Shown in pieces: positions 25,414 to 34,766 of a stretch of DNA of 64,000 nucleotides. The notes under the pieces are model-generated. The model was not told where the DNA came from. It made no database searches and was given only the letters and a program-made list of their open reading frames with translations. A program made the position numbers and the translations under genes. Source of the DNA: Anaeromyxobacter dehalogenans 2CP-C (GTDB taxonomy: Bacteria; Myxococcota; Myxococcia; Myxococcales; Anaeromyxobacteraceae); NCBI RefSeq assembly GCF_000013385.1, contig NC_007760.1, positions 1,240,001-1,304,000 of the forward strand, written 5' to 3'. Every line of letters starts with the position of its first letter. Position 1 is the first letter of the stretch.

Positions 25414-27324
25414 ATGGGCCGCCTGCTGGACACGATCGACTCGCCCGCCGACCTCAAGAAGGTGCCGGTCGAGCAGCTCCCCGCGCTCTGCCAGGAGATC
25501 CGCGAGCTGATCATCCAGACCTGCGCCCGGAACGGCGGCCACCTCGGCTCGTCGCTCGGCGCGGTGGAGATCAACGTCGCGCTGCACCACGTCTTCGCCT
25601 CGCCGCAGGACAAGCTGGTCTGGGACGTGGGCCACCAGGCGTACGCGCACAAGCTGCTCACCGGCCGGCGCGACGCGTTCCGCACCATCCGGACCGAGGG
25701 CGGCCTGGCGGGCTTCCCCGAGCGGCACGAGTCCGCGCACGACGCGTTCGGCGTGGGCCACGCGTCCACCGCCATCAGCGCCGCGCTCGGCATGATCGAG
25801 GCGAAGCGCGTCACCGGCGAGCCGGGCAAGGTGGTGGCGGTGGTGGGCGACGGCGCCATGACCGGCGGCGTGGCGTTCGAGGGCCTGAACCAGGCCGGCT
25901 ACCTCGGGCGCAACCTGCTGGTCGTGCTGAACGACAACGAGATGTCGATCTCGCCCAACGTGGGCGCGCTCTCGGAGTGGTTCTCGAAGAAGTTCGCCTC
26001 GCGCACGTACAACCGCTGGCGCCGCCAGGTGAAGGAGTTCCTGGAGAGCGTGCCCAAGGGCCCGGAGGCGATCGGGATCATCCGCCACGGCATCAACGCC
26101 ACCAAGGCGCTCGTCACCCCCGGCATCCTGTTCGAGGGGCTCGGCTTCCACTACGTCGGCCCGGTGGACGGGCACGACGTGAAGGGCCTGGTGGAGACGT
26201 TCCAGAAGCTCGCCGTGTTCGACGGCCCGGTGCTGCTGCACGCCATCACCACCAAGGGCAAGGGCTACCACCCGGCCGAGTCGGACAAGGCCACCCGCGG
26301 CCACGGCCTGTCCTTCTTCGACGTCGCCACCGGGAAGCCGGTGAAGAAGTCGCCCGGGGCGAAGGCCTACACCGACCTGTTCGCCGAGGCGCTCTGCGAG
26401 GAGATGGAGCACGACCCGCGCGTCGTGGCCATCACCGCGGCGATGCTGGAGGGCACCGGGCTCATCAAGGCGAAGCAGCGCTTCCCGGATCGCACCTACG
26501 ACGTGGGCATCGCCGAGCAGCACGCGGTCACCTTCGCGGCGGGGCTCGCCTGCGAGGGGATCCGGCCGGTGGTGGCCATCTACTCGACGTTCCTGCAGCG
26601 CGCCTACGACCAGATCATCCACGACGTGGCGCTCCAGAAGCTGCCTGTGACGTTCGCGCTCGACCGCGGCGGCCTGGTCGGCGCCGACGGCAAGACGCAC
26701 CAGGGCGCGTTCGACCTCGCGTACCTGCGCTGCGTCCCGGGCCTGGTGCTCATGGCCCCCTCGGACGAGAACGAGCTGCGCCACATGCTGCACACCTCGC
26801 TGCAGCACGACGGCCCGGCGGCGCTCCGCTACCCGCGCGGCGCCGGCGAGGGCGTGCCGCTCGAGCCCGCGCGCGTCCTGGAGATCGGCAAGGGGCGGCT
26901 GGTGCGGAACGTGCCGGGCAAGCCCGACGTGTGCGTGGTCGCGGCCGGCACCACGCTGAAGGCCGCGCTCGCGGCCGCCGAGGCGCTCGCCGCCGAGGGC
27001 GTCGCGGTCACGGTGGTGGACCCGCGCTTCGTGAAGCCGCTCGACGAGGCGCTGATCTGCGCCGAGGCCGCCCGCGCGAAGCGGGTGGTCACGGTGGAGG
27101 AGGGCTGCCTCGCCGGCGGGTTCGGCACCGCCTGCCTGGAGGCGTTCGAGCGCCACGGGCTGCTCGAGGCCGGCCTGGGCGTGCGGCGCCTCGGCATCCC
27201 CGACGAGTTCATCACCCACGCCGAGCAGGCGAAGCAGCGCGCCTGGGTCGGCATCGACGCCGAGGCGATCGCCGCGGCCTGCCGCGCCCTGGTGGGCGAT
27301 CGCAAGGCGCGCGGGGTGGCGTAG
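25414..27324 (+). CDS. dxs: 1-deoxy-D-xylulose-5-phosphate synthase
   Basis: A 636-residue thiamine-diphosphate enzyme, first step of the MEP isoprenoid pathway, condensing pyruvate and glyceraldehyde-3-phosphate. N-terminal features: GGHLGSSLGAVE and WDVGHQAYAHKLLTGR; the ThDP motif GDGAMTGG...NDN is intact; the transketolase-like middle domain has YDVGIAEQHAVTFAAGLA and the C-terminal domain FVKPLDEALI. Full length. GGAAGGAGACCCC is a strong ribosome site. With ispA it supplies quinone, carotenoid and undecaprenyl precursors. Confidence 0.97.
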   Translation: MGRLLDTIDSPADLKKVPVEQLPALCQEIRELIIQTCARNGGHLGSSLGAVEINVALHHVFASPQDKLVWDVGHQAYAHKLLTGRRDAFRTIRTEGGLAGFPERHESAHDAFGVGHASTAISAALGMIEAKRVTGEPGKVVAVVGDGAMTGGVAFEGLNQAGYLGRNLLVVLNDNEMSISPNVGALSEWFSKKFASRTYNRWRRQVKEFLESVPKGPEAIGIIRHGINATKALVTPGILFEGLGFHYVGPVDGHDVKGLVETFQKLAVFDGPVLLHAITTKGKGYHPAESDKATRGHGLSFFDVATGKPVKKSPGAKAYTDLFAEALCEEMEHDPRVVAITAAMLEGTGLIKAKQRFPDRTYDVGIAEQHAVTFAAGLACEGIRPVVAIYSTFLQRAYDQIIHDVALQKLPVTFALDRGGLVGADGKTHQGAFDLAYLRCVPGLVLMAPSDENELRHMLHTSLQHDGPAALRYPRGAGEGVPLEPARVLEIGKGRLVRNVPGKPDVCVVAAGTTLKAALAAAEALAAEGVAVTVVDPRFVKPLDEALICAEAARAKRVVTVEEGCLAGGFGTACLEAFERHGLLEAGLGVRRLGIPDEFITHAEQAKQRAWVGIDAEAIAAACRALVGDRKARGVA

Positions 27325-27389
27325 GCGGTGAGCGCGTTGCCAGCGCCGGTCGCAGTCCTCGACCGCGCGCCGTCAGGCGCGCCCGCGGG

Positions 27390-27491
27390 GACCTCGCGCG
27401 CACCCGCGGAAGCGGGCGCACGAGGTCACGGGCCCCGCGCAGCAGGGTGGGGCCCCGCGGAGCTCCGCTCCGTGGGGCGGGGCGCAGCCCC
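27390..27491. other. Strong hairpins between dxs and tlyA
   Basis: The 167-base gap holds three inverted repeats. GACCTCG (27390-27396) pairs with CGAGGTC (27421-27427), enclosing CCCGC-GGAA-GCGGG (27403-27416) with a GNRA tetraloop. CCCCGCGGAGC (27453-27463) pairs with GCTCCGTGGGG (27467-27477) with one G-T pair. GGGGC-GCA-GCCCC (27479-27491) abuts the tlyA start. No T tract is present. They may end the dxs transcript, regulate tlyA or belong to a dispersed repeat; the data do not decide. Confidence 0.45.
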
Positions 27492-28232
27492 GTGAAAAGG
27501 GAACGGATCGACGTCCTGCTCGTCGCCCGCGGGCTGGCCGAGTCGCGCACGCGCGCGCAGGCGCTCGTGATGGCCGGCGCCGTCGTGGTCGGCGAGGCGC
27601 GGGTGGACAAGCCGGGGCAGCTGGTGGACCCGGAGGCGCCCATCCGGCTGAAGGACGGGGCCGCGCCGCAGCGCTACGTGTCGCGCGGCGCGCTCAAGCT
27701 GGAGAAGGCGCTCGACGCGTTCCCGGTGGACCCGCGCGGCCGGACCTGCGCCGACCTGGGCGCCTCCACCGGCGGCTTCACCGACCTGCTCCTCCAGCGC
27801 GGCGCCGCGAAGGTGTACGCCGTGGACGTGGGCTACGGGCAGCTCCACCCGCGGCTGCGCGCCGACGCGCGCGTGGTGGTGCGCGAGCGCGAGAACGCCC
27901 GGCAGCTCACGGCCGAGACGCTGGGCGAGCGCGTCGAGCTGGTGGTCGGGGACCTGTCCTTCATCTCGCTGCGCCTCATCCTCCCGGCCGTGAAGGCGAT
28001 CCTCCGTCCGGGCGGCCAGGCGGTGCTGCTCGTGAAGCCGCAGTTCGAGGTGGGGAAGGGCGAGGTGGGGAAGGGCGGCGTGGTGCGCGACGACGGCAAG
28101 CGGCGCGCGGCGCTGGACGGGATCGCCGCGGCCGCGGTCGAGCTCGGGTTCGAGGTCATGGGCCACGCCGAGTCGCCCATCGAGGGGCCCGCGGGCAACC
28201 GCGAGTGGCTGCTGGCGCTGCGCCTCCCGTGA
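27492..28232 (+). CDS. tlyA: TlyA-family rRNA 2'-O-methyltransferase
   Basis: A 246-residue TlyA/RrmJ-like protein. Residues 1-60 are an S4 RNA-binding domain (RIDVLLVARGLAESRTRAQ); from about residue 75 comes a Rossmann SAM-dependent methyltransferase with motif I LGASTGGFTDLLLQ and VYAVDVGYGQL, and KPQFEVGKGEVGKGG near the end. Homologues methylate 16S/23S rRNA and were once called haemolysins. GTG 27492 is preceded directly by a hairpin, with no Shine-Dalgarno sequence. It stands alone between the dxs hairpins and the rimP promoter. Confidence 0.9.
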   Translation: MKRERIDVLLVARGLAESRTRAQALVMAGAVVVGEARVDKPGQLVDPEAPIRLKDGAAPQRYVSRGALKLEKALDAFPVDPRGRTCADLGASTGGFTDLLLQRGAAKVYAVDVGYGQLHPRLRADARVVVRERENARQLTAETLGERVELVVGDLSFISLRLILPAVKAILRPGGQAVLLVKPQFEVGKGEVGKGGVVRDDGKRRAALDGIAAAAVELGFEVMGHAESPIEGPAGNREWLLALRLP

Positions 28233-28344
28233 TCGGCCCCGCCGCCTCGGCGGGGCTGCGCGCCGGCGCGCGACGCTCCGCCGGGGCCTTGCACGAGCGG
28301 CCTGCCGCGCAGGCGTTCCGGCGCCGCCCAGGCCCCGTCGCGCC

Positions 28345-28373
28345 TTGACGCTTCGCGTTCCTTCTGCTACCTA
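28345..28373 (+). promoter_or_regulatory. Promoter of the rimP-nusA-infB operon (TTGACG-17-TACCTA)
   Basis: TTGACG at 28345-28350, 17 bases, then TACCTA at 28368-28373 preceded by TGC (28365-28367), an extended -10 element. It lies about 83 bases before the rimP ATG; the leader between holds a terminator-like hairpin. Confidence 0.65.
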
Positions 28374-28412
28374 CACGCCGACATTTTCGCGCCCGGGTTC
28401 CGCCGGGTTCCG

Positions 28413-28446
28413 AAAGTGGGCCGCGGTCGCCCACTTTTTCTTTTTT
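28413..28446 (+). terminator. Intrinsic terminator / attenuator in the rimP leader
   Basis: AAAGTGGGC (28413-28421) pairs perfectly with GCCCACTTT (28429-28437) around a 7-base loop, followed by TTTTTCTTTTTT (28435-28446). This is the only clear GC stem plus T tract seen in the window, and it lies between a promoter and rimP. A GTGGGC/GCCCAC stem with a T run ahead of rimP also occurs in many Gammaproteobacteria, so I infer transcription attenuation, perhaps by NusA itself. Confidence 0.75.
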
Positions 28447-28455
28447 CAGGGGTCC

Positions 28456-28971
28456 ATGACGGGCATCGGAGAACAGTCCATCGCGGAGCAGGTGCGGAGC
28501 CTGCTCGAGCCGGTGCTGGAGCGCGACGGCTACGAGCTCGTCGAGGTGGAGTGGGCGCGGCTCGCCGGCCGGTGGACGCTCCGGGTGTTCATCGACAAGG
28601 CCGGCGGCGTCGGCATCGACGACTGCCAGGCCGTCTCGAAGACGGTGGAGCCGATCCTCGACGTGGCGGACTTCATCGAGCCGGCCTACGACCTCGAGGT
28701 CTCCTCGCCCGGGCTCGACCGCCCCCTGCGCAAGCCCAGGGACTTCGACCGCTACGCGGGGCAGCGCGTGCACGTGAAGGCGTACGGGCCCGTCGCCGGG
28801 ACCGCGCCCGGCTCGCCCGCCCGCAAGCACTGGACCGGCGTGCTGAAGGGCTTCCGCGACGGCGCCGTCGAGCTCGACGTGGACGGCGCGCTGCACCGCG
28901 TCCCGCACGACCAGATCGCGAAGGCCAACCTCGAGTACGACGTCGAGGGCGACCTCCGAAGGAAGGACTGA
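28456..28971 (+). CDS. rimP: Ribosome maturation factor RimP
   Basis: A 171-residue RimP, needed for 30S subunit maturation. Conserved stretches are YELVEVEW, LRVFIDKAGGVGIDDC and YDLEVSSPGLDRPLRKPRDFDRY's core, with an SH3-like C-terminal domain. ATG 28456 was chosen over an upstream TTG because AGGGG lies four bases before it and the upstream stretch is the promoter and attenuator. nusA follows three bases after its stop. Confidence 0.95.
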   Translation: MTGIGEQSIAEQVRSLLEPVLERDGYELVEVEWARLAGRWTLRVFIDKAGGVGIDDCQAVSKTVEPILDVADFIEPAYDLEVSSPGLDRPLRKPRDFDRYAGQRVHVKAYGPVAGTAPGSPARKHWTGVLKGFRDGAVELDVDGALHRVPHDQIAKANLEYDVEGDLRRKD

Positions 28972-28974
28972 TCC

Positions 28975-30648
28975 ATGCAGCAGAACGTCAACCTGAACCT
29001 CATCCTCGACCAGGTCGCCAAGGACAAGGGGATCGATCGCGCCAAGCTGATCGAGATCCTCGAGGAGGCCATCGGCAGCGCGGCCAAGCGCCACTTCGGC
29101 CTCGAGCGCAACCTCAAGGCGCGCTACGACGAGGAGAAGGGGCAGGTGGATCTGTTCCAGGTCCTCACCATCGTGCCGGATCCCACCGAGGAGGCGCCGC
29201 TCGCCGATCCGGTGAACATGGTCCCGGTCGCGGTGGCGCACGAGAAGGGCATCGACGTGGAGCCGGGCGACGAGCTCGACTTCCCCATCTACTACCGCGC
29301 CGAGGACGAGGCCGAGGCCCGCGCGCAGGACGAGCAGTGGGGCGACCTGCTCAAGCTGAAGACCTACCGCCGGTCGTTCGGCCGCATCGCCGCGCAGACC
29401 GCGAAGCAGGTGATGATCCAGGGCACCCGCAACGCCGAGCGCGAGAACGTCTTCAACGAGTACAAGGACCGCAAGGGCGAGGTCATCACCGGCATCGTCC
29501 GCCGCTTCGAGCGCGGCAACGTCATCGTGGACCTGGGCCGCGCCGAGGCGGTGCTGCCGGTGCGCGAGCAGGTGCCGCGCGAGAGCTACCGCGCCGGCGA
29601 CCGCATCCAGGCGTTCGTGATGGACGTGCTGCGCGAGTCGAAGGGGCCGCAGATCATCCTGTCCCGCGCCTCGGTCGAGCTGCTGAAGAAGCTGTTCGAG
29701 ATGGAGGTCCCGGAGATCGCCGAGGGCGTGGTGGTGATCGAGGCCGCCGCCCGCGAGCCGGGCGGCCGCGCCAAGATCGCGGTCAGCTCGCGCGACTCCG
29801 ACGTGGACCCGGTGGGCGCCTGCGTCGGCATGAAGGGCAGCCGCGTGCAGGCGGTGGTCCAGGAGCTTCGCGGCGAGAAGATCGACATCGTCCCCTGGGA
29901 CGAGGATCCGGCCCGCTTCGTGTGCAACGCGCTGGCGCCGGCCGAGGTCTCCCGCGTGCTGCTCGACGAGCAGAACCGCGCCATGGAGATCATCGTCCCC
30001 GACGACCAGCTCTCGCTCGCGATCGGCCGCCGCGGCCAGAACGTGCGGCTCGCCTCCCAGGTGACCGGCTGGAAGCTCGACATCAACTCCGAGTCGCGCG
30101 TGAAGGAGATGCGCGAGTTCGCGACCGAGAGCTTCGGCGCCATCGGCATCCCCGAGCAGACGCAGGAGATGCTGTACGCGCACGGGTTCCGGAAGTCGCA
30201 GGACGTCGCGAACGCCGCGCCCGAGATGCTCACGCAGTTCCCCGGCTTCACCATGGACATGATCCCCGACCTGCAGAAGCGGGCCCGGGAGCAGTCCATC
30301 GAGGACGCCGAGAAGGAGATGCGGCTGGAGCAGGAGCGCGAGGCTGCCCGCATCGCCGAGGCGCGCCGCCACCCCGACACGCTCACGCAGGAGGAGCGCT
30401 TCGCGCGCGTCCGCGGGGTGGGCGAGAAGACCATCGAGCAGATGAAGCTGGCCGGCTACCCCACCGTCGAGACGGTGCACAACGAGGCGGACGTGAACCG
30501 CTTCGCGGACTCCACCGGCCTCGGCATCAAGAAGGCCCGCCAGATCAAGCACGCCGTGGGCGTGTACCTGGAGGAGGAGGCCAAGCTCCGCGCCGAGCTC
30601 GACGCGGAGAAGGCCCGGCAGTCCGGCGCGGAGGGCGCGGGCGCTTGA
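28975..30648 (+). CDS. nusA: Transcription termination/antitermination protein NusA
   Basis: A 557-residue NusA binding RNA polymerase and nascent RNA. N-terminal domain residues 1-130; S1 domain around 140-205 ([23 protein letters not shown] split across strands); KH1 and KH2 follow ([30 protein letters not shown]). The C-terminus has a helix-hairpin-helix-like region ([10 protein letters not shown]) and an Ala/Glu-rich tail. GAAGGAAGGACTGATCC is a strong ribosome site. The TGA overlaps the TTG of ylxR (TTGA). NusA can modulate the terminator in its own operon leader. Confidence 0.97.
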   Translation: MQQNVNLNLILDQVAKDKGIDRAKLIEILEEAIGSAAKRHFGLERNLKARYDEEKGQVDLFQVLTIVPDPTEEAPLADPVNMVPVAVAHEKGIDVEPGDELDFPIYYRAEDEAEARAQDEQWGDLLKLKTYRRSFGRIAAQTAKQVMIQGTRNAERENVFNEYKDRKGEVITGIVRRFERGNVIVDLGRAEAVLPVREQVPRESYRAGDRIQAFVMDVLRESKGPQIILSRASVELLKKLFEMEVPEIAEGVVVIEAAAREPGGRAKIAVSSRDSDVDPVGACVGMKGSRVQAVVQELRGEKIDIVPWDEDPARFVCNALAPAEVSRVLLDEQNRAMEIIVPDDQLSLAIGRRGQNVRLASQVTGWKLDINSESRVKEMREFATESFGAIGIPEQTQEMLYAHGFRKSQDVANAAPEMLTQFPGFTMDMIPDLQKRAREQSIEDAEKEMRLEQEREAARIAEARRHPDTLTQEERFARVRGVGEKTIEQMKLAGYPTVETVHNEADVNRFADSTGLGIKKARQIKHAVGVYLEEEAKLRAELDAEKARQSGAEGAGA

Positions 30649-30908
30649 CCGAGCCCGTCCGCACCTGCATCGGCTGCGGCGCGAAGGCGCCCCAGCGCGA
30701 GCTGGTACGGCTCAAGGTGATGGGAGATCGCGTGACGGTGGATCGCGAGAAGCGCGGCGGACGGGGAGCCTGGCTCCACGCCGCTCCTCCCTGCCTCGAG
30801 CGGGCGGCGAAGCGGCGCGCGTTCGCCCGGGCCCTCAGGGCCGAGTGCGTCCGCGCGGACGCCGAGACGCTCCGGGTCGAGTTGACGGGAAGTGCCCGTA
30901 AGGATTAG
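30645..30908 (+). CDS. ylxR: YlxR family (DUF448) RNA-binding protein
   Basis: An 87-residue YlxR protein with the family motif [20 protein letters not shown] and GRGAWLH. YlxR lies between nusA and infB in many bacteria and has been linked to RNase P and tRNA processing. The TTG start is set by the 4-base overlap with the nusA stop, and the first residues (MTEPVRTC) fit the family. infB starts 11 bases later. Confidence 0.9.
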   Translation: MTEPVRTCIGCGAKAPQRELVRLKVMGDRVTVDREKRGGRGAWLHAAPPCLERAAKRRAFARALRAECVRADAETLRVELTGSARKD

Positions 30909-30919
30909 GAGTCTACGCA

Positions 30920-33772
30920 ATGTCCAAGAAGCGGGTCCACGAGCTCGGGAAGCAGCTGAAGGAGCAGGGCATCGAGCTCTCCAACCAGGAGCTCGTCGAG
31001 AAGCTCCATGCGCTCGGTTACCTCGAAGTGAAGAGTCACTCCTCGTCCCTCGAGGACGATCAGGCCCACGCGGCCTACGAGAAGATCCTGGCCGAGCGGA
31101 AGCCGAAGCCCGCGCCGGCGCGTCCATCGGGCCCCGGCTTCGTGGTGCGCAAGCGCGCCCACGTCGAGCCGCCCACCGTCACCGCGCCCGCGGCGCCGCC
31201 GTCGCCCGAGCCGGAGTACGCGGAGCCGCAGTACGCGGAGCCGCAGGCGGAGCAGGCCTACGAGCCCGAGCCGCAGGCCGCGCAGCCCGAGGCCGGCGCC
31301 GAGCCGGCCGCCGCCCCGGAGCCGCCGGCGGAGGCCGCGCCGCTCGCCGCCCAGGCCGCGCCGTCGCCGGGCGCCGAGGCCGCGGCGCCCGCCGCGCCGC
31401 AGGCGCAGCCCGCCCAGCCGGCCGCGCCCGCCGCGCCGCCCGCGCCCACCGCGCAGCCGTCCGCGCCGCCGCCGGCCGCCGCGCAGCCCAGGCCGCCGCA
31501 GCCGTCCGCGCCGTCGCGCCCGCCGCCCCCCGGCTACCGGCCGGCACCGCCGCCCGGCGCGCGCCCGCCCGTCTCCGCCGCCCCGGGGGCGCCCGGTCAG
31601 CCCGGCGCCGCCGGCCAGCCGCCGCGTCCGCCGGTGGACCCGCGCACGCTCCGCCCCACCTCCACGCAGGCCGTCGTCATCTCGCGGCCGCTCGTGCCGG
31701 TGCGCCGCGTGACGCCGCCCACCTCCGCGCGCCAGCAGTTCCCGGTCGCCCCGGGCCCCCGCGCGCTCGGCGAGGTCCGCGAGCTCAAGGTGGTCCCCGG
31801 CTCGCTCGGCCGCGAGCGCGAGTTCATCGACGTCTCGCGCGACAAGCGCCGCGGCCGCCAGCCCGGCCGGCCCATCTCCGAGGAGCAGGCCAAGAGCCTG
31901 AGCGGCAAGGAGCTGCTCCAGGCCGCCATCAGCGATCGCGCCTACATCCCGATCCGCGGCAAGAAGAAGAAGCCGACCAAGAAGGGAGCCAAGACGCAGA
32001 TCACCGAGAAGGCCGAGCACAAGAAGGTCATCCGCATCGAGGAGTCGATCTCGGTCTCCGAGCTCTCCCAGGTGATGGGCGTGAAGGCGTCCGACCTCAT
32101 CCGCAAGCTGATGCAGATGGGGAAGATGGTCACCATCAACGCGCAGATCGACGCCGACACCGCCGCGACCCTGGCGCTCGAGCACGGCTACACCGTCGAG
32201 AAGAAGGGCTTCGAGGTCGAGGAGTTCATCCCCGAGGTCGAGGTGGACGAGTCGAAGCTCGTCATCCGGCCGCCGGTGGTGACGGTGATGGGCCACGTGG
32301 ACCACGGCAAGACGTCGCTGCTCGACGCCATCCGCCAGGCCGACGTGGCCGCCGGCGAGGCCGGCGGGATCACCCAGCACATCGGCGCCTACTCGGTGAA
32401 CACGCCGCAGGGCCCGATCACCTTCCTCGACACCCCCGGCCACGAGGCCTTCACCGCGATGCGCCAGCGCGGCGCGCAGGTGACCGACCTGGTGGTGCTG
32501 GTGGTGGCCGCGGACGACGGCGTGATGCCGCAGACGGTCGAGTCCATCAAGGCGGCCAAGGCGGCCGGGGTCACCATCCTGGTGGCCATCAACAAGGTGG
32601 ACAAGCCGCAGGCCGCGCCCGAGCGCGTCATGCAGCAGCTCACCGAGTACGAGCTGGTCGCCGAGCAGTGGGGCGGCACGACCATCATGCTGCCGGTCTC
32701 GGCCCGCACGAAGCAGGGCATCCCCGAGCTGCTCGAGTACATCGCGCTGCAGTCCGAGGTGCTCGAGCTCAAGGCGAACCCGGACAAGCTCGCCGCCGGC
32801 CGCGTCATCGAGGCCAAGCTGGAGAAGGGCCGCGGCCCGGTCGCCACCGTGCTGGTCGAGGAGGGCACCCTCCGCGTCGGCGACGCGCTCGTCACCGGCG
32901 TCCACTTCGGCCGCGTCCGCGCCATGATGAACGAGCGCGGCGAGCAGGTGGACAACGTCGGCCCGGGCTATCCGGTCGAGGTGCTCGGCCTCTCCGGCGT
33001 GCCGGTCGCGGGCGACGAGTTCGACGTGGTCGAGGACGAGAAGGCGGCCAAGGAGGTCGCCCAGCACCGCGCCACCAAGCAGCGGCAGAAGGAGCTGGGC
33101 GGCGTCAAGAAGGCCACGCTCGAGGACCTGTTCGCGAAGGCCAAGACCTCCGCCCAGAAGGTGCTCAACCTGGTGGTCAAGGCGGACGTGCAGGGCTCCT
33201 CCGAGGCCGTCAGCCAGGCGCTGGAGAAGGCCGCCACCAAGAAGGTGGGCGTCAAGATCCTCGAGTCCGCGGTGGGCGCGATCACCAAGTCCGACGTGCT
33301 GACCGCGGCCGCCGGCAACGCGGTGATCGTGGGCTTCAACACCAAGCCCGAGACCGAGATCGAGAACATCGCCAGCCAGCAGGGCGTGAAGATCCTCATG
33401 TTCGGGATCATCTACGAGGCGGTGGACCGGATCCGCGAGGAGATGGCCGGCCTGCTCGAGCCGATCATCAAGGAGAAGCCGCTCGGCAAGGCCGAGGTCC
33501 GCCAGGTCTTCAACATCCCGCGCGTGGGCCAGATCGCCGGCTCGGCGGTCACCGAGGGCGTGGTGAAGCGCGCCGGCCACGTCCGCGTGGTCCGCGACCG
33601 CAAGGTGGTCTTCACCGGGAAGATCGGCTCGCTGAAGCGCGTGAAGGACGACGTCCGCGAGGTCGCGCAGGGCTTCGAGTGCGGCATCGGCGTGGACGGC
33701 TTCTCCGACGTGAAGCAGGGCGACGTCCTCGAGGTCTACGAGCTCGAGGAGATCCGCCAGTCGCTCGACTAG
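30920..33772 (+). CDS. infB: Translation initiation factor IF-2
   Basis: A 950-residue GTPase that places fMet-tRNA on the 30S subunit. Residues 1-50 form the IF2N-like domain ([18 protein letters not shown]); residues about 60-290 are a very long Ala/Pro/Gln/Glu linker, the reason for the large size; a second IF2N domain is near 370-430. G1 is GHVDHGKT at 458-465, G3 DTPGHEAF, G4 NKVDKP, followed by domains II-IV to [16 protein letters not shown] precedes the ATG. A 9-base stem (33779-33787 with 33800-33808) lies just past its stop. Confidence 0.97.
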   Translation: MSKKRVHELGKQLKEQGIELSNQELVEKLHALGYLEVKSHSSSLEDDQAHAAYEKILAERKPKPAPARPSGPGFVVRKRAHVEPPTVTAPAAPPSPEPEYAEPQYAEPQAEQAYEPEPQAAQPEAGAEPAAAPEPPAEAAPLAAQAAPSPGAEAAAPAAPQAQPAQPAAPAAPPAPTAQPSAPPPAAAQPRPPQPSAPSRPPPPGYRPAPPPGARPPVSAAPGAPGQPGAAGQPPRPPVDPRTLRPTSTQAVVISRPLVPVRRVTPPTSARQQFPVAPGPRALGEVRELKVVPGSLGREREFIDVSRDKRRGRQPGRPISEEQAKSLSGKELLQAAISDRAYIPIRGKKKKPTKKGAKTQITEKAEHKKVIRIEESISVSELSQVMGVKASDLIRKLMQMGKMVTINAQIDADTAATLALEHGYTVEKKGFEVEEFIPEVEVDESKLVIRPPVVTVMGHVDHGKTSLLDAIRQADVAAGEAGGITQHIGAYSVNTPQGPITFLDTPGHEAFTAMRQRGAQVTDLVVLVVAADDGVMPQTVESIKAAKAAGVTILVAINKVDKPQAAPERVMQQLTEYELVAEQWGGTTIMLPVSARTKQGIPELLEYIALQSEVLELKANPDKLAAGRVIEAKLEKGRGPVATVLVEEGTLRVGDALVTGVHFGRVRAMMNERGEQVDNVGPGYPVEVLGLSGVPVAGDEFDVVEDEKAAKEVAQHRATKQRQKELGGVKKATLEDLFAKAKTSAQKVLNLVVKADVQGSSEAVSQALEKAATKKVGVKILESAVGAITKSDVLTAAAGNAVIVGFNTKPETEIENIASQQGVKILMFGIIYEAVDRIREEMAGLLEPIIKEKPLGKAEVRQVFNIPRVGQIAGSAVTEGVVKRAGHVRVVRDRKVVFTGKIGSLKRVKDDVREVAQGFECGIGVDGFSDVKQGDVLEVYELEEIRQSLD

Positions 33773-33778
33773 GCCGTC

Positions 33779-33808
33779 GCGGGGCGGAGCCTCCGGGCGC
33801 CGCCCCGC
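33779..33808 (+). terminator. Hairpin after infB
   Basis: GCGGGGCGG (33779-33787) pairs perfectly with CCGCCCCGC (33800-33808), loop 12 bases, seven bases past the infB stop and 82 before the next ATG. No T tract, so partial termination or mRNA 3'-end protection is more likely than a full stop of the operon. Confidence 0.4.
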
Positions 33809-33890
33809 GCCACCTCGCCGGGACCACCGGCCCCAGCGGCCGCGCGCCCCGGCCCCCCGCGCCCGGGCCAGGGCACGCGCCGGAGGCGGC

Positions 33891-34346
33891 ATGTTCGTCG
33901 GAGTCCTCAGGCTGACGCTGCACCTCCCGGAGCCCGGCTCGCTCAAGTCGAAGCGGCACCTGATCCGCTCCGCGCTGGACCGGGTGCGCGCGAAGTTCAA
34001 CGTGTCGATCTCGGAGGTCGCCGAGAACGACCTGTGGCAGCGGAGCGTGGTGGGCGTGGCCGCGGTCGGGAACGAGCACGCCTTCGTGAACGAGGTGCTC
34101 GACAAGGTGGCCGACTTCGTCGGCTCGATGCACGGCGGGCAGATCCTGGTCACCGCGCGCGACATCGAGATCGTCCCGTACGGCGACGGCATCGGCGAGG
34201 GCACCACGCGCACGCTGGCGGAGGCCGAGGGCGCGCCGTCGTGGGGCGACGAGGGCGCCCGCGAGCAGGAGCCGCGCTTCCCGAGGCCGAGGCCGCGGCC
34301 GCGCGACGAGGACGAGCACCAGGACGAGGGAGACGACGAGCCGTGA
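33891..34346 (+). CDS. DUF503 (YlxP family) protein
   Basis: A 151-residue protein whose first 95 residues match DUF503: MFVGVLRLTLHLPEPGSLKS, KFNVSISEVAENDLWQR and VVGVAAVGN. YlxP is encoded beside rbfA in many bacteria and is thought to aid translation or ribosome assembly; its function is unproven. The last 40 residues are a charged Arg/Pro/Asp/Glu tail absent from short homologues. GGAGG is five bases before the ATG. Its TGA overlaps the rbfA GTG (GTGA). Confidence 0.88.
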   Translation: MFVGVLRLTLHLPEPGSLKSKRHLIRSALDRVRAKFNVSISEVAENDLWQRSVVGVAAVGNEHAFVNEVLDKVADFVGSMHGGQILVTARDIEIVPYGDGIGEGTTRTLAEAEGAPSWGDEGAREQEPRFPRPRPRPRDEDEHQDEGDDEP

Positions 34347-34759
34347 CCACCCACAACCGCCCCGCCCGCGTGGCCGAGGAGTTCCGGCACGAGCTCTCCG
34401 CGCTGCTGGCGCGCGGCCTGAAGGACCCGCGCATCACCGGGTTCGTGACCGTGACCGGGTCGAAGATGTCGCCCGACCTGAAGGAGGCCACGGTGTACGT
34501 GTCCATCCACGGCGACGAGCGCGTGCGCAAGGACACGTTCGCCGGCCTGCAGGCGGCCGCCGGCTTCCTGCAGCGCGAGGTGTCGCGGGCGCTGCGGCTG
34601 CGCAACACCCCGCACCTGCGCTTCGTCTACGATGAGTCGGTGGCGCGCGGCGACCGCATCGAGCGGCTGCTGCGCGAGGCGCGCACGCAGGGGCAGGAGC
34701 CGGCCGCGGACGTCGAGCCGGCCCCGGGGGCGGCGCCGGACGACGAGGCCGAGGAGTAG
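34343..34759 (+). CDS. rbfA: Ribosome-binding factor A
   Basis: A 138-residue KH-fold factor for 30S maturation. Family features are RPARVAEEFRHELSALLARGL near the start, LKDPRITGFVTVT, and the C-terminal LRNTPHLRFVYDESVARGDRI. The tail after residue 115 is acidic. The GTG lies inside the ylxP stop, and truB begins seven bases after its stop. Confidence 0.95.
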   Translation: MTTHNRPARVAEEFRHELSALLARGLKDPRITGFVTVTGSKMSPDLKEATVYVSIHGDERVRKDTFAGLQAAAGFLQREVSRALRLRNTPHLRFVYDESVARGDRIERLLREARTQGQEPAADVEPAPGAAPDDEAEE

Positions 34760-34766
34760 CCGCCGC

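Noticed and set aside
27453-27491. Riboswitch before tlyA
   Set aside because: Hairpins are present but no known aptamer core is recognisable; only a structured region is claimed.
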